Origin: Pseudofabraea citricarpa
Lineage: Eukaryota > Ascomycota > Leotiomycetes > Helotiales > Dermateaceae
Length of the DNA: 64,000 bases
Assembly (NCBI GenBank): GCA_029641185.1
Contig: JAPWGK010000039.1
Span: 62,001-126,000 of the forward strand
Direction of reading: 5' to 3'
Shown: piece after piece, positions 43,865 to 55,235 of the stretch
Position numbering within the stretch: position 1 is the stretch's first letter
Layout: every line of letters starts with the position of its first letter
Translations under genes and position numbers: made by a program
The notes under the pieces: model-generated
Seen by the model: only the letters and a program-made list of their open reading frames with translations
What the model was told of the DNA's origin: nothing
Database searches by the model: none

Positions 43865-44900
43865 TCACGTGTCCACAGAATCAATGATCAAGACAATGTC
43901 ATCCGTGATCCCCCTGAAAATTGGAGCTAGAGAGCAGTCAGGGTACTTTTCAACTAGTAGCCCTGATTCATCATCCTCTTTGCTTCCGCCTTCATTTTGA
44001 TCCTGGCCATGATCCGACATTGTCGTGTCCGATGCAGAAGACACCATCCCAGCTGGACGCCTCGGCTTTTTACCCGTTTCTATCAGCATCCCAAATTCTG
44101 GATCAATGGGAACACTCCCCAAAAACCGTACGCCGAATTCTTCCGCCATCAATCGCCCGCCCTTAGAGCTGAAGATATCCGCACACTCTGAGCAATGAGG
44201 GCACACGAATCCACTCATGTTCTCGATGACCCCTAAAACTCTTAGGCCTGTTTTGACACAAAAATTTAGCTCCTTCCGTACGTCCGCCGTTGCCACTGCT
44301 TGTGGAGTTGTCACTATAACAGCACCAGCCAGCTGGCCGGGGGAAGTGCGTAGTAGGGTTTCAACTACTGAGATATGCTCGTCACTCGTGCCCGGAGGAG
44401 TGTCGATGAGCAGGTAGTCGAGCGCGTCCCAGTATACGTCCGAGAGGAATTGGCGTACCATGGCCGTCTTCTTTAGCCCGCGCCACATGACGGCGTCGCC
44501 TCGTTGCTGGAGGAGGAAGCCTAGGGACATAACGTGCAGTGATCCGACTTTCCCTGTCTCGGCTTCGAAACCGGAGTGGACGGTGACTGGCAGCCAGCCG
44601 CCGGGGCTCTGGGAGACTTTCGCGTCTTCGATTGCAAACATACGCGGTATAAAAGGACCTGTCAAATCGATATCGAGAATGCCGACGGAGTGACCAGCCA
44701 GTGAGAGCGAAAGGGCTATCTGCGTGGTCACAGAAGACTTGCCAACGCCGCCTTTGCCTGATATGATCTGTTAATGCGCGTGTTAGCAGAGCAAGAGCAA
44801 GGACTCGAGAGCGATGGCTCTGGCGAAAAGGAGGTTTGTTTTTATTTTTTTAGCTGGGTGAACAAACTAGCATAATATGCTTTATCTTCGAAGAAGACAT
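43865..44900 (-). CDS. CFD1: Cytosolic Fe-S scaffold ATPase Cfd1 (Nubp2 family)
   Basis: Exon 1 is tiny (44900-44868: [11 protein letters not shown]). After a 100-bp intron (44768-44867, donor GTTTGT), exon 2 (44767-43865) opens with [16 protein letters not shown], the deviant Walker A of Mrp/NBP35 ATPases. Total 311 aa. Further marks: [48 protein letters not shown] (switch/Walker B), and the C-terminal cluster-binding CPHC followed by another cysteine (about 203-210). The N-terminal four-cysteine domain of Nbp35 is absent, which points to Cfd1. With Nbp35 it forms the scaffold of the CIA pathway in the cytosol. An acidic insert ([13 protein letters not shown]) lies near the C-terminus. Without exon 1 splicing the P-loop would lack a start. 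Confidence 0.92.
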
Positions 44901-46073
44901 GGAGGTCGAGGTAATGTGGCTTTATAACAATATAGGCGCAGAAAGTGAGGGATAGAGACTCGACGGGTTTAATTTAGGAGGGGGAAGTATAGGTGAATGA
45001 TGACCAGGTATGTTTGCTTATCAAACTTCCTGGAGGCATGGAGGGGGTTATCGTGAACCTGGAAGCTAGCAATGTTATACAGCTTCAGGAATCAACAATG
45101 ATCATGTGACTGACCTTGGTAGGCTTAGAACTTCAATGCTGGCTGCGAACCCCCTCGAAGCTAGCATTTACAACGAAAAGGTTCAACGCTTGTCCCATAA
45201 TGAAGGAGGCAAGGGAAAGAAAGAGACTGTCAACCTTCTGCTAAGATCACGTGCACGCAGAGTAGAATCAGTTCTAATGATTGATAACGGTTGTTCGAAC
45301 GCTAGGTTTTTTAGTAATCCTCAGCAGACGCTCAAGCTATCAATCTTCTCTTTCACATCAAGAAATATTGATTTATCATGTTAGCGGATCACGTGGACAA
45401 TGCCGATATTTCTCTAAAGGAATTAAAATATATTCTTAAGAATGTATTTCTCCGAACAGAAGTGTGTAATTTGGGACAGATCCTAATTGTTGCATTATTT
45501 CAAAGGTTTTAGGCATAAAATATCAAATACAGAGTTCCCTTTTCTCTAAACTCAAAGATGGTACGTAGTAAGTCCGGGGGAAAGTTACTACCCGTACCCC
45601 CACATGGCATCACCCGTCGGTTAATCTACGCTGCGCATTAGCGACGCCCGGGGCAGACAACGGACGAACATAGAAAACGGGTGTATAATTCCCCCATTCG
45701 GCCGAGCTTGTCACTCGCCCGCTCTAGCACCACGTAGGCCTCTATAATTATAAAGGGGACATAGCTGAGACAGATTCGGACAGTAGATGCTACCGAACTA
45801 ATTACTAAGCAGCATAATAGAAACTTCCGAAAGGGCCAAACTTCTTACACTCACATTAGGACCATTCATTCTCTAGAATTGATAAGCATACTTACCAATT
45901 ATAAGAAATTTCTAGTTTGATCCAAAAGGAGATTAAATAGGAATGTTGCAATTTACCATCAAAATGTATATAACACATGACACGCACAAAGTAATAGACT
46001 CACATTCCAAGATTCATCACACTTGCCACCTCTTCGTTTTTTATTCAATTGACCTTTGAATAGATCCATCAAC
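44901..46073. promoter_or_regulatory. Divergent intergenic region
   Basis: About 1.2 kb between Cfd1 (-) and the NmrA-like gene (+). No gene or repeat is recognised. Confidence 0.45.
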
Positions 46074-46988
46074 ATGTCTACTACTATGCGTCGAGTGTTG
46101 GTTATAGGAGCCACCGGCCAACAAGGTGGAGCGGTTGTCAACGCGCTTCTTTCATCACCAAATTCCGCTTCTCTCATGATCTTTGCGCCAACTCGCGATC
46201 CACAGTCAGCCTCTGCCCAGAGACTGGCAGCAAAATCGAAAAACATTATGCCAATCAAGGGGCAGATGGAGGATGCCAATGCAATTTTCAATGAGATTGG
46301 AGGGAAGATTGACACGGTCTATGGAGTTACTATTCCAAGCTTAAAGAAGAGCGAGAAAGATATCGAGGAGACTCAGGGAAAGGCACTGGTCGATGCTGCT
46401 GTCAGCAATGGTGTCAAGCATTTTGTTTTCAGCTCGGTTGACCGGGGAGGCAGTAAGTCGGATACAGACCCGACGTACGTGCCACATTTCATGACGAAAC
46501 ACAACGTCGAGGTCTATCTGAAAGAGAAGGCCAAGACGTCTGGCATGACGTGGACCATCCTGAGACCCGTCTTCTTTCTCGACAATCTCCAGCCAGGATT
46601 CCTTGGCAAAGTCACTGGTTCCTGGTGGGCAGCCATGCAAAGCAAGAAGAAGCTGCAAGTGGTCTCCGTCAAGGACATTGGCGTTTTCGCCGCCAAGGCA
46701 ATTCTGGAGCCTGAGCAGTATCGCAACCGTGCAATCTCACTGGTCGGCGACGAGTTGACGTTCGCCGAAGCTAACGAAGTATTCAAAACAACCTACAAAA
46801 AGGATATCCCGCGTACGTTTGGGCTTCTGGCAAGCGGGATGAAGATGATGGTCACAGATGTGAGATTGATGTTCAAGTGGTTCGATGAATCCGGGTATGG
46901 TGGAGATGTAGAGGAATGCAAAAGGATCAATCCTGAAATGCAAACTTTTCAAAAGTGGCTGAAGGAGACTAGTAAGCATGAAGTGTAG
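46074..46988 (+). CDS. NmrA-like family protein (atypical SDR) 1
   Basis: Intronless, 304 aa, from ATG 46074. The N-terminal Rossmann motif is VLVIGATGQQGGAVV (GxxGxxG at residues 12-18), followed by the NADP-discriminating TRDPQS. Other family features: VKHFVFSSVDRGG, a degenerate active site (no Tyr-x3-Lys in the usual place), and HNVEVYLKEK, TWTILRPVFFLDNL. NmrA-like proteins bind NAD(P) and either sense redox state for nitrogen control or act as reductases (HSCARG/isoflavone-reductase type). Which applies here is not visible. It is convergent with a second NmrA-like gene 478 bp away; the two are similar in length and plan but not close copies. Confidence 0.9.
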   Translation: MSTTMRRVLVIGATGQQGGAVVNALLSSPNSASLMIFAPTRDPQSASAQRLAAKSKNIMPIKGQMEDANAIFNEIGGKIDTVYGVTIPSLKKSEKDIEETQGKALVDAAVSNGVKHFVFSSVDRGGSKSDTDPTYVPHFMTKHNVEVYLKEKAKTSGMTWTILRPVFFLDNLQPGFLGKVTGSWWAAMQSKKKLQVVSVKDIGVFAAKAILEPEQYRNRAISLVGDELTFAEANEVFKTTYKKDIPRTFGLLASGMKMMVTDVRLMFKWFDESGYGGDVEECKRINPEMQTFQKWLKETSKHEV

Positions 46989-47466
46989 ACGACGCAGGGT
47001 TATTTTGGGCGCTAGTAGAAGTTGATCGTTGTTGTAGAGAAAGTGTAGTTTTAATAATACTGTGTTTGCGGCTAGCAATTTTCTAGACACGTCCTTGAAA
47101 TTAGGAAATCGAGTCTCATTTATGAGCACATTAGGCACCGGACGAAAGTAAAACCTACACTGTACGCCTTATTCACTTGGGAGTTCCCTGGAAGAGTCAA
47201 GTGATACGATTATAATCTGAAGTCACTTGTCAAGCTTTTCTTGGTCGATGAGTTCCCACGTAAAGTTGACCAGGAAGGTTATTGTTGCATGTCAAGTAGG
47301 AAGTCAATTGGTGCTTGAATACTTTAAATCTACCCTGGTACATTCAGAAGACCAATAGCCATCACAATTTACATGATCCACAAAGAAACCCCGAGTCATG
47401 CATGAAATAGTTTTGCAGATTGATGGCACGCTGCCTCACTGAGATCGAAGTTGTTCATCCAAATTC
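46989..47466. other. Tail-to-tail spacer
   Basis: A 478-bp AT-rich spacer between two convergent NmrA-like genes. Nothing further is recognised. Confidence 0.5.
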
Positions 47467-48521
47467 TCACACAAATGATGCTTTGTTTTTCTCCAAGAAC
47501 TCTTTCCATGTCGTGACCTTTAGTCCCGCATTTTCAACGAGAGTTAGACTGTCCTCCAATGTTTTACCTGCATAGTAGCCAGGCTCATCAATAAGCAGAT
47601 GGTTTTCAAGCATCTCTTCTGCCATTTGAGGTGGAAGGAAGCTCTTATATATGTCTGAAGAAATCTGGACAAATTGCGCCTTCTTTCCTGTCACCTCGGT
47701 GAATTCAGCGACGATACGATCAGGAGTATAATATCCGGCTGCGGCATAGATCTGTGACCCAAGAACCTTTGGATGGGCCGCAATTGCAGCAACAACAAAC
47801 TTGCCTATACCCGGTGAGTGATTAGCATATGAAGCATATGAAACATGGGGCTAGGTGAGTATTGTTACATACCCAAATCCTCCCCAGCATCGATGAGTGG
47901 GAATTTTGCCTTGTTACTGACAGGATATGCCAGTGTGTAGACATCATCATCTCCCTTTCTAATCATACCCAATGCAGTGTAGTTGCTCATAAAGTATCCT
48001 GGCAGGACGAAAGTGCTGGGAATCCCACTTTGACGGATATAACTCTCGACCTCAGCTTTCCTGTCAAAATGCAAGACATGTCGGAGCTTGCCACCGCTGA
48101 CTTTGGTTACGTTGACCAGAGATGAAAATATCAAATGTTCTACTCCAGCTTCCTTTGCAACATCTGCAACATTCTTGCCTTGCACAAGTTCGTCATCTGC
48201 TTCAGGGTCCGCAAAGTTTGGTGTTGTGACGAGGAAAACCGAGTGAGATCCCTTGATGGCTTCCAAAAGAGAGGATTTCGAGCCCATGTCAGCCTATTAC
48301 AGACATTAGTTACTATCCAAGAAATCAAAGAGAGCCATTGCACTGACCGACTTAACCTCAACACCTTGCTTGATCAGAGCCTGAGCGGCAGGTCGAGATA
48401 CATCTCGAGTGATGCCACGCACGGTGAAATCTCGAGAGATTTGTGGATGCTTGAGAAGTTCTCTGACAACGGAGCCACCTTGAGCACCAGTAGCCCCAAA
48501 GACAGTAATGATTCGTGACAT
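47467..48521 (-). CDS. NmrA-like family protein (atypical SDR) 2
   Basis: Exons: 48521-48348, 48293-47873 and 47804-47467. They total 933 nt and give 310 aa. The start MSRIITVFGATGAQGGSVV carries the GxxGxxG motif at residues 9-15, then TVRGITRDVSRPAA. Later segments are HSVFLVTTPNF, VEHLIFSSLVN, STFVLPGYFMSNY, and HPKVLGSQIYAAAGYYTP. These match the NmrA/HSCARG group, which binds NADP(H). The N-terminal ORF stays open upstream of 48521 without an equally good start. A promoter of at most 720 bp separates it from the truncated flavin gene. Confidence 0.9.
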
Positions 48522-49243
48522 TTTGGTTAGTCGAGGATTTTTGTTTGAGAGATCGAGTAAAGTAACGGAAGAAGAGAGAACAATTGTGCTGTAGAATAAG
48601 TTCAAAATGATCGTCAAAGATCGATCTATAATTTAGGAGGAAGCAGAATGATTTATATTTTTGACGACAGAAGCCAAGACGAAAACATATGTAGGCAGGC
48701 GGGGTTGATTGCGTGCAACGACTCAGAGACGTAGATGAGACAGGTGTACCTTAGTCAGGCAGAATCCTTCATCTGTCCCTCAATGAGTCAAGTAACAAAG
48801 ATTAATAGTTGAGCAAATTGTAAGATCTGCATGTACCTTAGAGACACCCACAGGCCCTGTATCCCAGTCATAACATCTCGTCCGAATTTGATAGTTGTAC
48901 ACCATGATACGTTCTTAAAATTTACATATTTAAAGTTTGAAACTATTGGCCGCACCCCCCCTTTGACGTTAGGCAAATTTTGATTTATAATAACCAGTAA
49001 ATAAGAATTAAAGTTCCGAAATCCCAAATTACATGCAAGTCCCAGATGAAAGTCCCCGTGAATATTTTGTTGCATAAATCTTTGTTCAGGCTAACGAAAG
49101 CTCAAAATTTTATGAAGTACTCCATTTTAACATCGTATTCGCAACGAGGGAGAGCTGTAAACGAACGCACCGACGAAATCAAAGTAGGAACAAAGAACTT
49201 GACATTTCTTTTTTACAATATGGAGATTGTAATACCAAGCTTT
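48522..49243. other. Intergenic, nothing recognised
   Basis: About 720 bp with no supported gene; AT-richer toward 49 kb. Confidence 0.5.
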
Positions 49244-49945
49244 CTATAGCTTTGATCTCTCTGCAATTAGCGATGAGGAATTTGGAAGACTGTCAATACT
49301 ATCACTTGTGATCTGCTCCACTCTCTGGAACCCTGCCACGTTCATCAGTATATCGAAGTCAGCCAAAAGACTCTTCATGACGTGTCGAACACCCAATTCC
49401 CCCTTGATACTAAGCCCCCAGACCCAAAGTCTGCCGACGAAGACAAACTTAGCGCCAAGAGCTAATGCTTTGAAGACATCTGCTGCTCCACGAACTCCCG
49501 AGTCGAACATTATGTAGGTTTTATCCCCAACAGCTGACAAAGTAAATTAGTTCCAGCAACACCCAATACAAATGTTGAAGTCAACTCACCAGACACGATT
49601 TTCTCCAATGCATCCAAGCTAGCAATTGCTCCATCCACTTGTCTTCCTGCATGATTCGAGACCACTATACCATCCACCCCTAACTCAACTGCCTTCTTTG
49701 CGTCGAGGACACTTTGTATCCCCTTCAAGCAGAAGGGTTTTCCGCCGCTTATTTGCTTCCACTGCTCCATCAACCACGGCATTTTTTCCCAGGACCAAGC
49801 TCTTCCGTGCCAGATATTATCAATCCACATGGCTCCAGCCTTGTTAGGCATTGTCTTAGGATCAATTCCTGCCTCCTTCATCCTCTTTTGAAAGACAGGA
49901 TCACTTAGTCCTAGATCGGCTCTAATACCTAGACTTCGGCATAGG
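49244..49945 (-). pseudogene. 5'-truncated lactate 2-monooxygenase/glycolate oxidase-like FMN enzyme
   Basis: Two exons remain: about 49940-49590 and 49533-49244, with an intron at 49534-49589 (GTGAGT...GTCAG). The reading LGIRADLGLSDPVFQKRMKE, GAMWIDNIWHGRAWSWEKMPWL, CLKGIQSVLDAKKAVELGVDGIVVSNHAGRQ (catalytic His) and FDSGVRGAADVFKALALGAKFVFVGR is the C-terminal half of the FMN-dependent alpha-hydroxy-acid dehydrogenase barrel, closest to the lactate 2-monooxygenase type. In the VSNHxGRQ motif the usual first Gly is Ala. The C-terminus is complete to TAG at 49244. The N-terminal half, expected beyond 49945, is replaced by the AT-rich block. Both exons that remain are free of stops. Confidence 0.85.
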
Positions 49946-52487
49946 TACCTATTACCTATTACTTACCTGCCCTATAGGGTCTTATAAGTAGGTTTTCTTA
50001 TTTTAAAAAAACCTACGGGTTATTTTTTAAAAAAAAAACCTACCTATAAAACCTATAGGTAATTTATATAATTTTAGTAATCCTAAGGAAAGTTCTTAAG
50101 ACTTAATAGAAGTAATAGAAAAGTAGGTAATAAAACTTTAATTATTATAAGATTATTATAACTAGGTATAATAAGTATATATTCTTAGAGTTTTAGTTTT
50201 ATTACTTAATAATTTAGAATATTTTTAATATTTATTTAATAATAATAATAAAAAACTATTAGTCTTAGGTAATCTTAGTTCTTCTAAATTATTAGAAGAA
50301 TCTAATAGATTAAATATATTAGGATATTATTTTATTTTTATATTAGCTTAATATTTTATCCTAAAAGTACGATTTCTTTAAATAAGAGAAAATATATTAT
50401 TTAAACGCTAAGCTTAATAGGTTCGTATTAATATCTTTCTAGTCCTAAGAGTTTATTTTAGAATATTAGGAATATTTTTTTTATTACTAATATAAATTAT
50501 AATTATTTTTATAATTATATCTTTTAATTTTCGATTCTTTTTTTTTAAAATCTTATTAGAAATTAAGTCTTATATATTTATTATAAAAGCTAATATATTA
50601 AAAGTATTATTTATCTCTAGTATATTATTATAAGTTTAATTATAATAATTATAAATAATAATAGCTAATATAATCTTAAGACTTAATCTAATATAATAAT
50701 AATAATAAATATCCTAGGTAATATTAAATATATATTTAAGATTAATATTAGTAGTTTAAATATAAAGAAAGTCTTATATTATTTTAGTTAAAGTAAGAAG
50801 CTTAATCTTTTATATAAATTAAAATTTAAGAGACTTAAGATTAATAATAATTATCTTAAGATTAATATTAATTATTATAAAAATATATTAATTATAAGTA
50901 AGAAAATTTACCTTTTATTAAATATTAATTAGCTTTAGATAATAAGTTTATCTTATTTTTTTTATTTTTACTTAATATAAAAAGTAAAAATAAATTACTT
51001 ATAAGTTTAAAGATAATATTTAAGTTTTATAAACTTATTTATTTAGTTAAGCTTTTATATATCGTTTTATATTTAGCTTTAAATAATCGCTTAAATTATT
51101 TTTTATAATAATAAATTTAATTTTTTTTATTTATTATAAAACTTAGATTTTTCTAAAAAAATTCGGTTTTATAAGAAAAAGTTAAAATTATATAAATTAT
51201 ATAAATATTCCTAAGATTTATATAAGTTTCTTAATAATATTTACGAAATTTTATTAATATTATATTAATATCTTATATTATAGGTATAATTTATATAATA
51301 TATAAAAATTAAATAAATATTTTATTTTTAAGTTTTAATAATATATTTTTAAGATATTTAAAAAGCTTATTATATATATTAAAAATAAAATTATAAGATA
51401 GATTTTTAGCTCGATTAATAATATTAGTTAAATAATTAAATAGTTTTATAAGATTAATAAAATATTCGATCTAAGATTATTTATTTTTATTTAAATAATA
51501 AATAATATATTAATTAATATAAGTAAACTTATTAATTATTTCTTAGAGGTATAAAACTTAAATAAATATAATATAAGTAAAATTCTATTAGATAAAAATA
51601 TCTTAAATTAATTATAAAATTTATTTAGTTATTAATAAATTATTTTTTTAGATAATCTTCTTTTAAATCTTATTAAATTCTTTAATTTAATAATCGCTTA
51701 AATTAATAAAAATAATAAGACGTTTTATTTAATACTAATTAATATAAGATTATTATATAACTTAGCTTAATATAATATACTTTAGCTAAAATTATTAGAA
51801 TATAAGTAATATTTATTTTATTTAACTCTTAAAAGATATTATTATCTTTTTTTTCTAAGATTAAATAATATTATTATTTATTAGTTTAATATAAATAATA
51901 CTAAGGAGATTACTAAGAGTAAATTAAATAATATAAGCTAAGTAAGAAATTCTAGTAATTTTTTATAAGAATATAATACCTAGTAAAATTAAAAGATTAA
52001 AAATATTATTTAACTTTTTTATTAATATAATATTATTACTAGTATTATTAGTTATTATAATAATAATATCGTTTTTAATATTAAACTTTTATAAAACTTT
52101 TATAATAATTTTTATAAGTATTTTATTAGAATAAAAACCCCTTAGATATTTAAATCTAATAAGAGAGTATTAAAAGACTTATTTAAAGTTAATAAATATA
52201 ATTATAATACCTAGAAAGAATATATAAGTTTAGCTTAATTAATAATCTAATATAATTAATATTTTAGATTTTAGAATTTAATTATAAAATAAAAGTTATT
52301 TAATCTTATATATATATATTATAATATTAGTATATAAAATTTTAGCTAATAATATCTTAAACTTATTATTAAGTATAAAAAAGAATTTATAAAATATAAC
52401 GTTTTTTATATAATAAAATAAAAGCTTTAAACTTAATATAAGCTTTACTAAAAATTCTTATAATATCTTATATATAATAGCTATAAT

Positions 52488-55235
52488 ATAATAAAATAAT
52501 AAATATTAGGGCGTATTCGAATTTATAATATTATAAATATAACTAATAACTAATATAATATATATAATTATATATAAGATATATTTAATAATCGAATTAA
52601 TAATTATAAAAGTAAGAGGTAAAAGAAGTAATTAATTAACTATAATTATAAAATATAAATAATAATATATAACTTCTAAAATACTTAAAGAATACTTATA
52701 AAACTCTTATATAATAATACCTAAGATAATAATAACTTCTTATAAAAGTAAAAAAAGTAATAAAATTAAGTATATAATTTTATTATATTTATCTCTTATA
52801 TAATAATCTTTCTTATAATACTATTAGGTATCTTTTATTTTTAATAAATTAAAGTTAAGGTATAAGATATATATCTCTTATAACTCTAGACTATTATAAT
52901 TCGCTCTTTTAATTATCTCCTAAAAGATAATCTTATAATTCTTAGATTATTTTTCTCTTATAATAAATAAACTTATATTTCTCTAATAAATACTCCTAAT
53001 AACTAATTAAGTTATTCTTAGCTTAGATCTCTTATAAGAATTATTATTCTTAGTATAAAACTAAGTATTTTAGCTATAAAAAATCTCTTAACTTAAGATA
53101 TAAAACTATAATTCTTTTTTCTTTTTATTTAGATATATTATAAACTTTAATATTTATTATTTTTATCTTCTAAAAATTAATTTAATATTATATTCTTCCT
53201 TTTAATTATAATTATAATATTTATCTTCTATTATATAAAAAAAGAATACTTTAGTCGAATTACCTCTTACTTATAAATTCTTTTATTTCTTTTATTCGAA
53301 CTAAAATAAAATATCTTTATAACTTTAACTTTATAATATCCTATTAAGTCTCTATTATTTTCTTCTTTTAATCTCTAATATATTTATCTTTTTACTTTTA
53401 GATATAATAAATTCTTTTATAATTCTTATTTTTAATTCTTAAATTATCTATTATTAATTTTATTATATAAGTTAATAATACGTATTAATTTACCCTTATA
53501 TTAATTATCTCTTATATTATAACCTTAATCTAAGTATAAAACTCTTAATCTTATTTCTAAAAAGTTAATTATAGATTATTTTAATATAATAAGTTTATTT
53601 TTCTTCTTTTTATTATCTTTTATAAGAGCTTAATAAAAGTTCGTATAATTAATTATAAGCGCTTATACTAAATATAAGAACTTATTATTATAGTAAAAGA
53701 TAATACTTATACTAGTATTCTTTTATATAAGTTTTTTATTTTATTTTATTTTATAAAAGTTTTATTAAATTATCTTATAAAAAATAAATAATATTTTATT
53801 AAGATATTTTATATACTAAGTAATTATAAGGATACTTATTACTTTAAATAAATATATATCCTAAATTATTATATCTAAGCTTAAGTTAACTCTTATATAA
53901 ATTATTTTTATCTTAAAAGAAAAAATAATTATAAATACTAATAAGTTAATAAATATATATTTTAACTTAGTTTTAATACTCTTAGATTTTATTATCTTAT
54001 ATAATACTTTTAATAAGCTTAAGGATAAGCTTTATCTTATTAAATAATAAGTTATCTTTAAGTTAATAATAGAATATTAGTATAAATTTTATATAAAACT
54101 AAATTTACTTAAATATCCTTTTACTTTTAATAATTTAGTTATCTCTAATAATCCTAAGAATATATAACCTATAAAATAAAAGGCTATTAGTAAAATAATA
54201 TAATAATAAGCTAAGACTCTTATAACCTTAGAGTATAATTACTTTTTATTTAATATTCTTAATAATAAAGATAAAATAATAATTATTATCTTTAAAGTTT
54301 TATATAATATATTTCTAAAAGAAAATTTACTCTAGATACTAAAGGATATATATTATAAATTAGGTTTATCTAATAATACTTAAAATCTTTTACTAGAATA
54401 TTACGATTATCTAATTATTATTTATAAGTTTTATTATATTACTTTTATAAAACTTATATTTTCTTTTATAAGTTTCTTAGCTTTTTTATTTATTATTTAG
54501 CTATTAACTTTAGTCTTAGGAGGAAATTCTAAGTTAGAAAGATAAGAAAAAGATTATATTAGATATCTTATTTAATTTCTTAGATAAAAATAAATTAAAG
54601 GTAAGAAAATATATTTATAATTACTTAAAAAAAATCTTAGCTTTATAAAAGAACTTTTATACTAAGAAATAAGAAAAAAAGCTTTAGTTTATTAATTACT
54701 CTCTAGTAAGTTTATTCTTTTATTTTATAAGATCTTATTAAATATTAACTAAGTATTTATAAAACTTAATATATAATATAAAAAACTTATTTTATATTTA
54801 TTAAAAGAAGAAAGTTATTACTAGTAATCTTAAGTTTATTTAGAAGAAACTTCTAAAATTTATAAATATTATCTTAGAAGATTAAATTTATAATTTAAAG
54901 TAATACTTAGATTTTATAATTAAGAAAATTATTTTAATAACTTCTAAGTTAAAAGATAATTAACTATTAAATAATATAAGTTTTTTATTTACTAGTATTA
55001 TAACTTCTAGTTATTAGACTCGATTATAAAATTAAGTTTTAACTTAGTCTCTTATTTTTAATACTAGGATTATATTACCTATTACTTTAACTAAATTAAA
55101 AGGAGATTAATCTAATATTCTAGTTAAGAAGCGTAAATAATTATATTATTAAATTAAGTTATATTTATTTTTCTTAGTAAAAGAGAAAGATAATAAAATT
55201 ATAGCTTTAAAAAACTTAATTATAAATCTAAAAAA
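52488..55235. repeat. Direct repeat copy 1 (at least 2.7 kb)
   Basis: From the word aaatattagggcgtattcga at 52501 this block matches 61277 onward, in the same orientation and almost without gaps (offset near 8776). Agreement continues through many landmarks to gctttaaaaaacttaattata at about 55230. Differences are mostly C/T and G/A, as expected for two copies mutated independently by RIP. No protein was identified in it. Confidence 0.85.
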
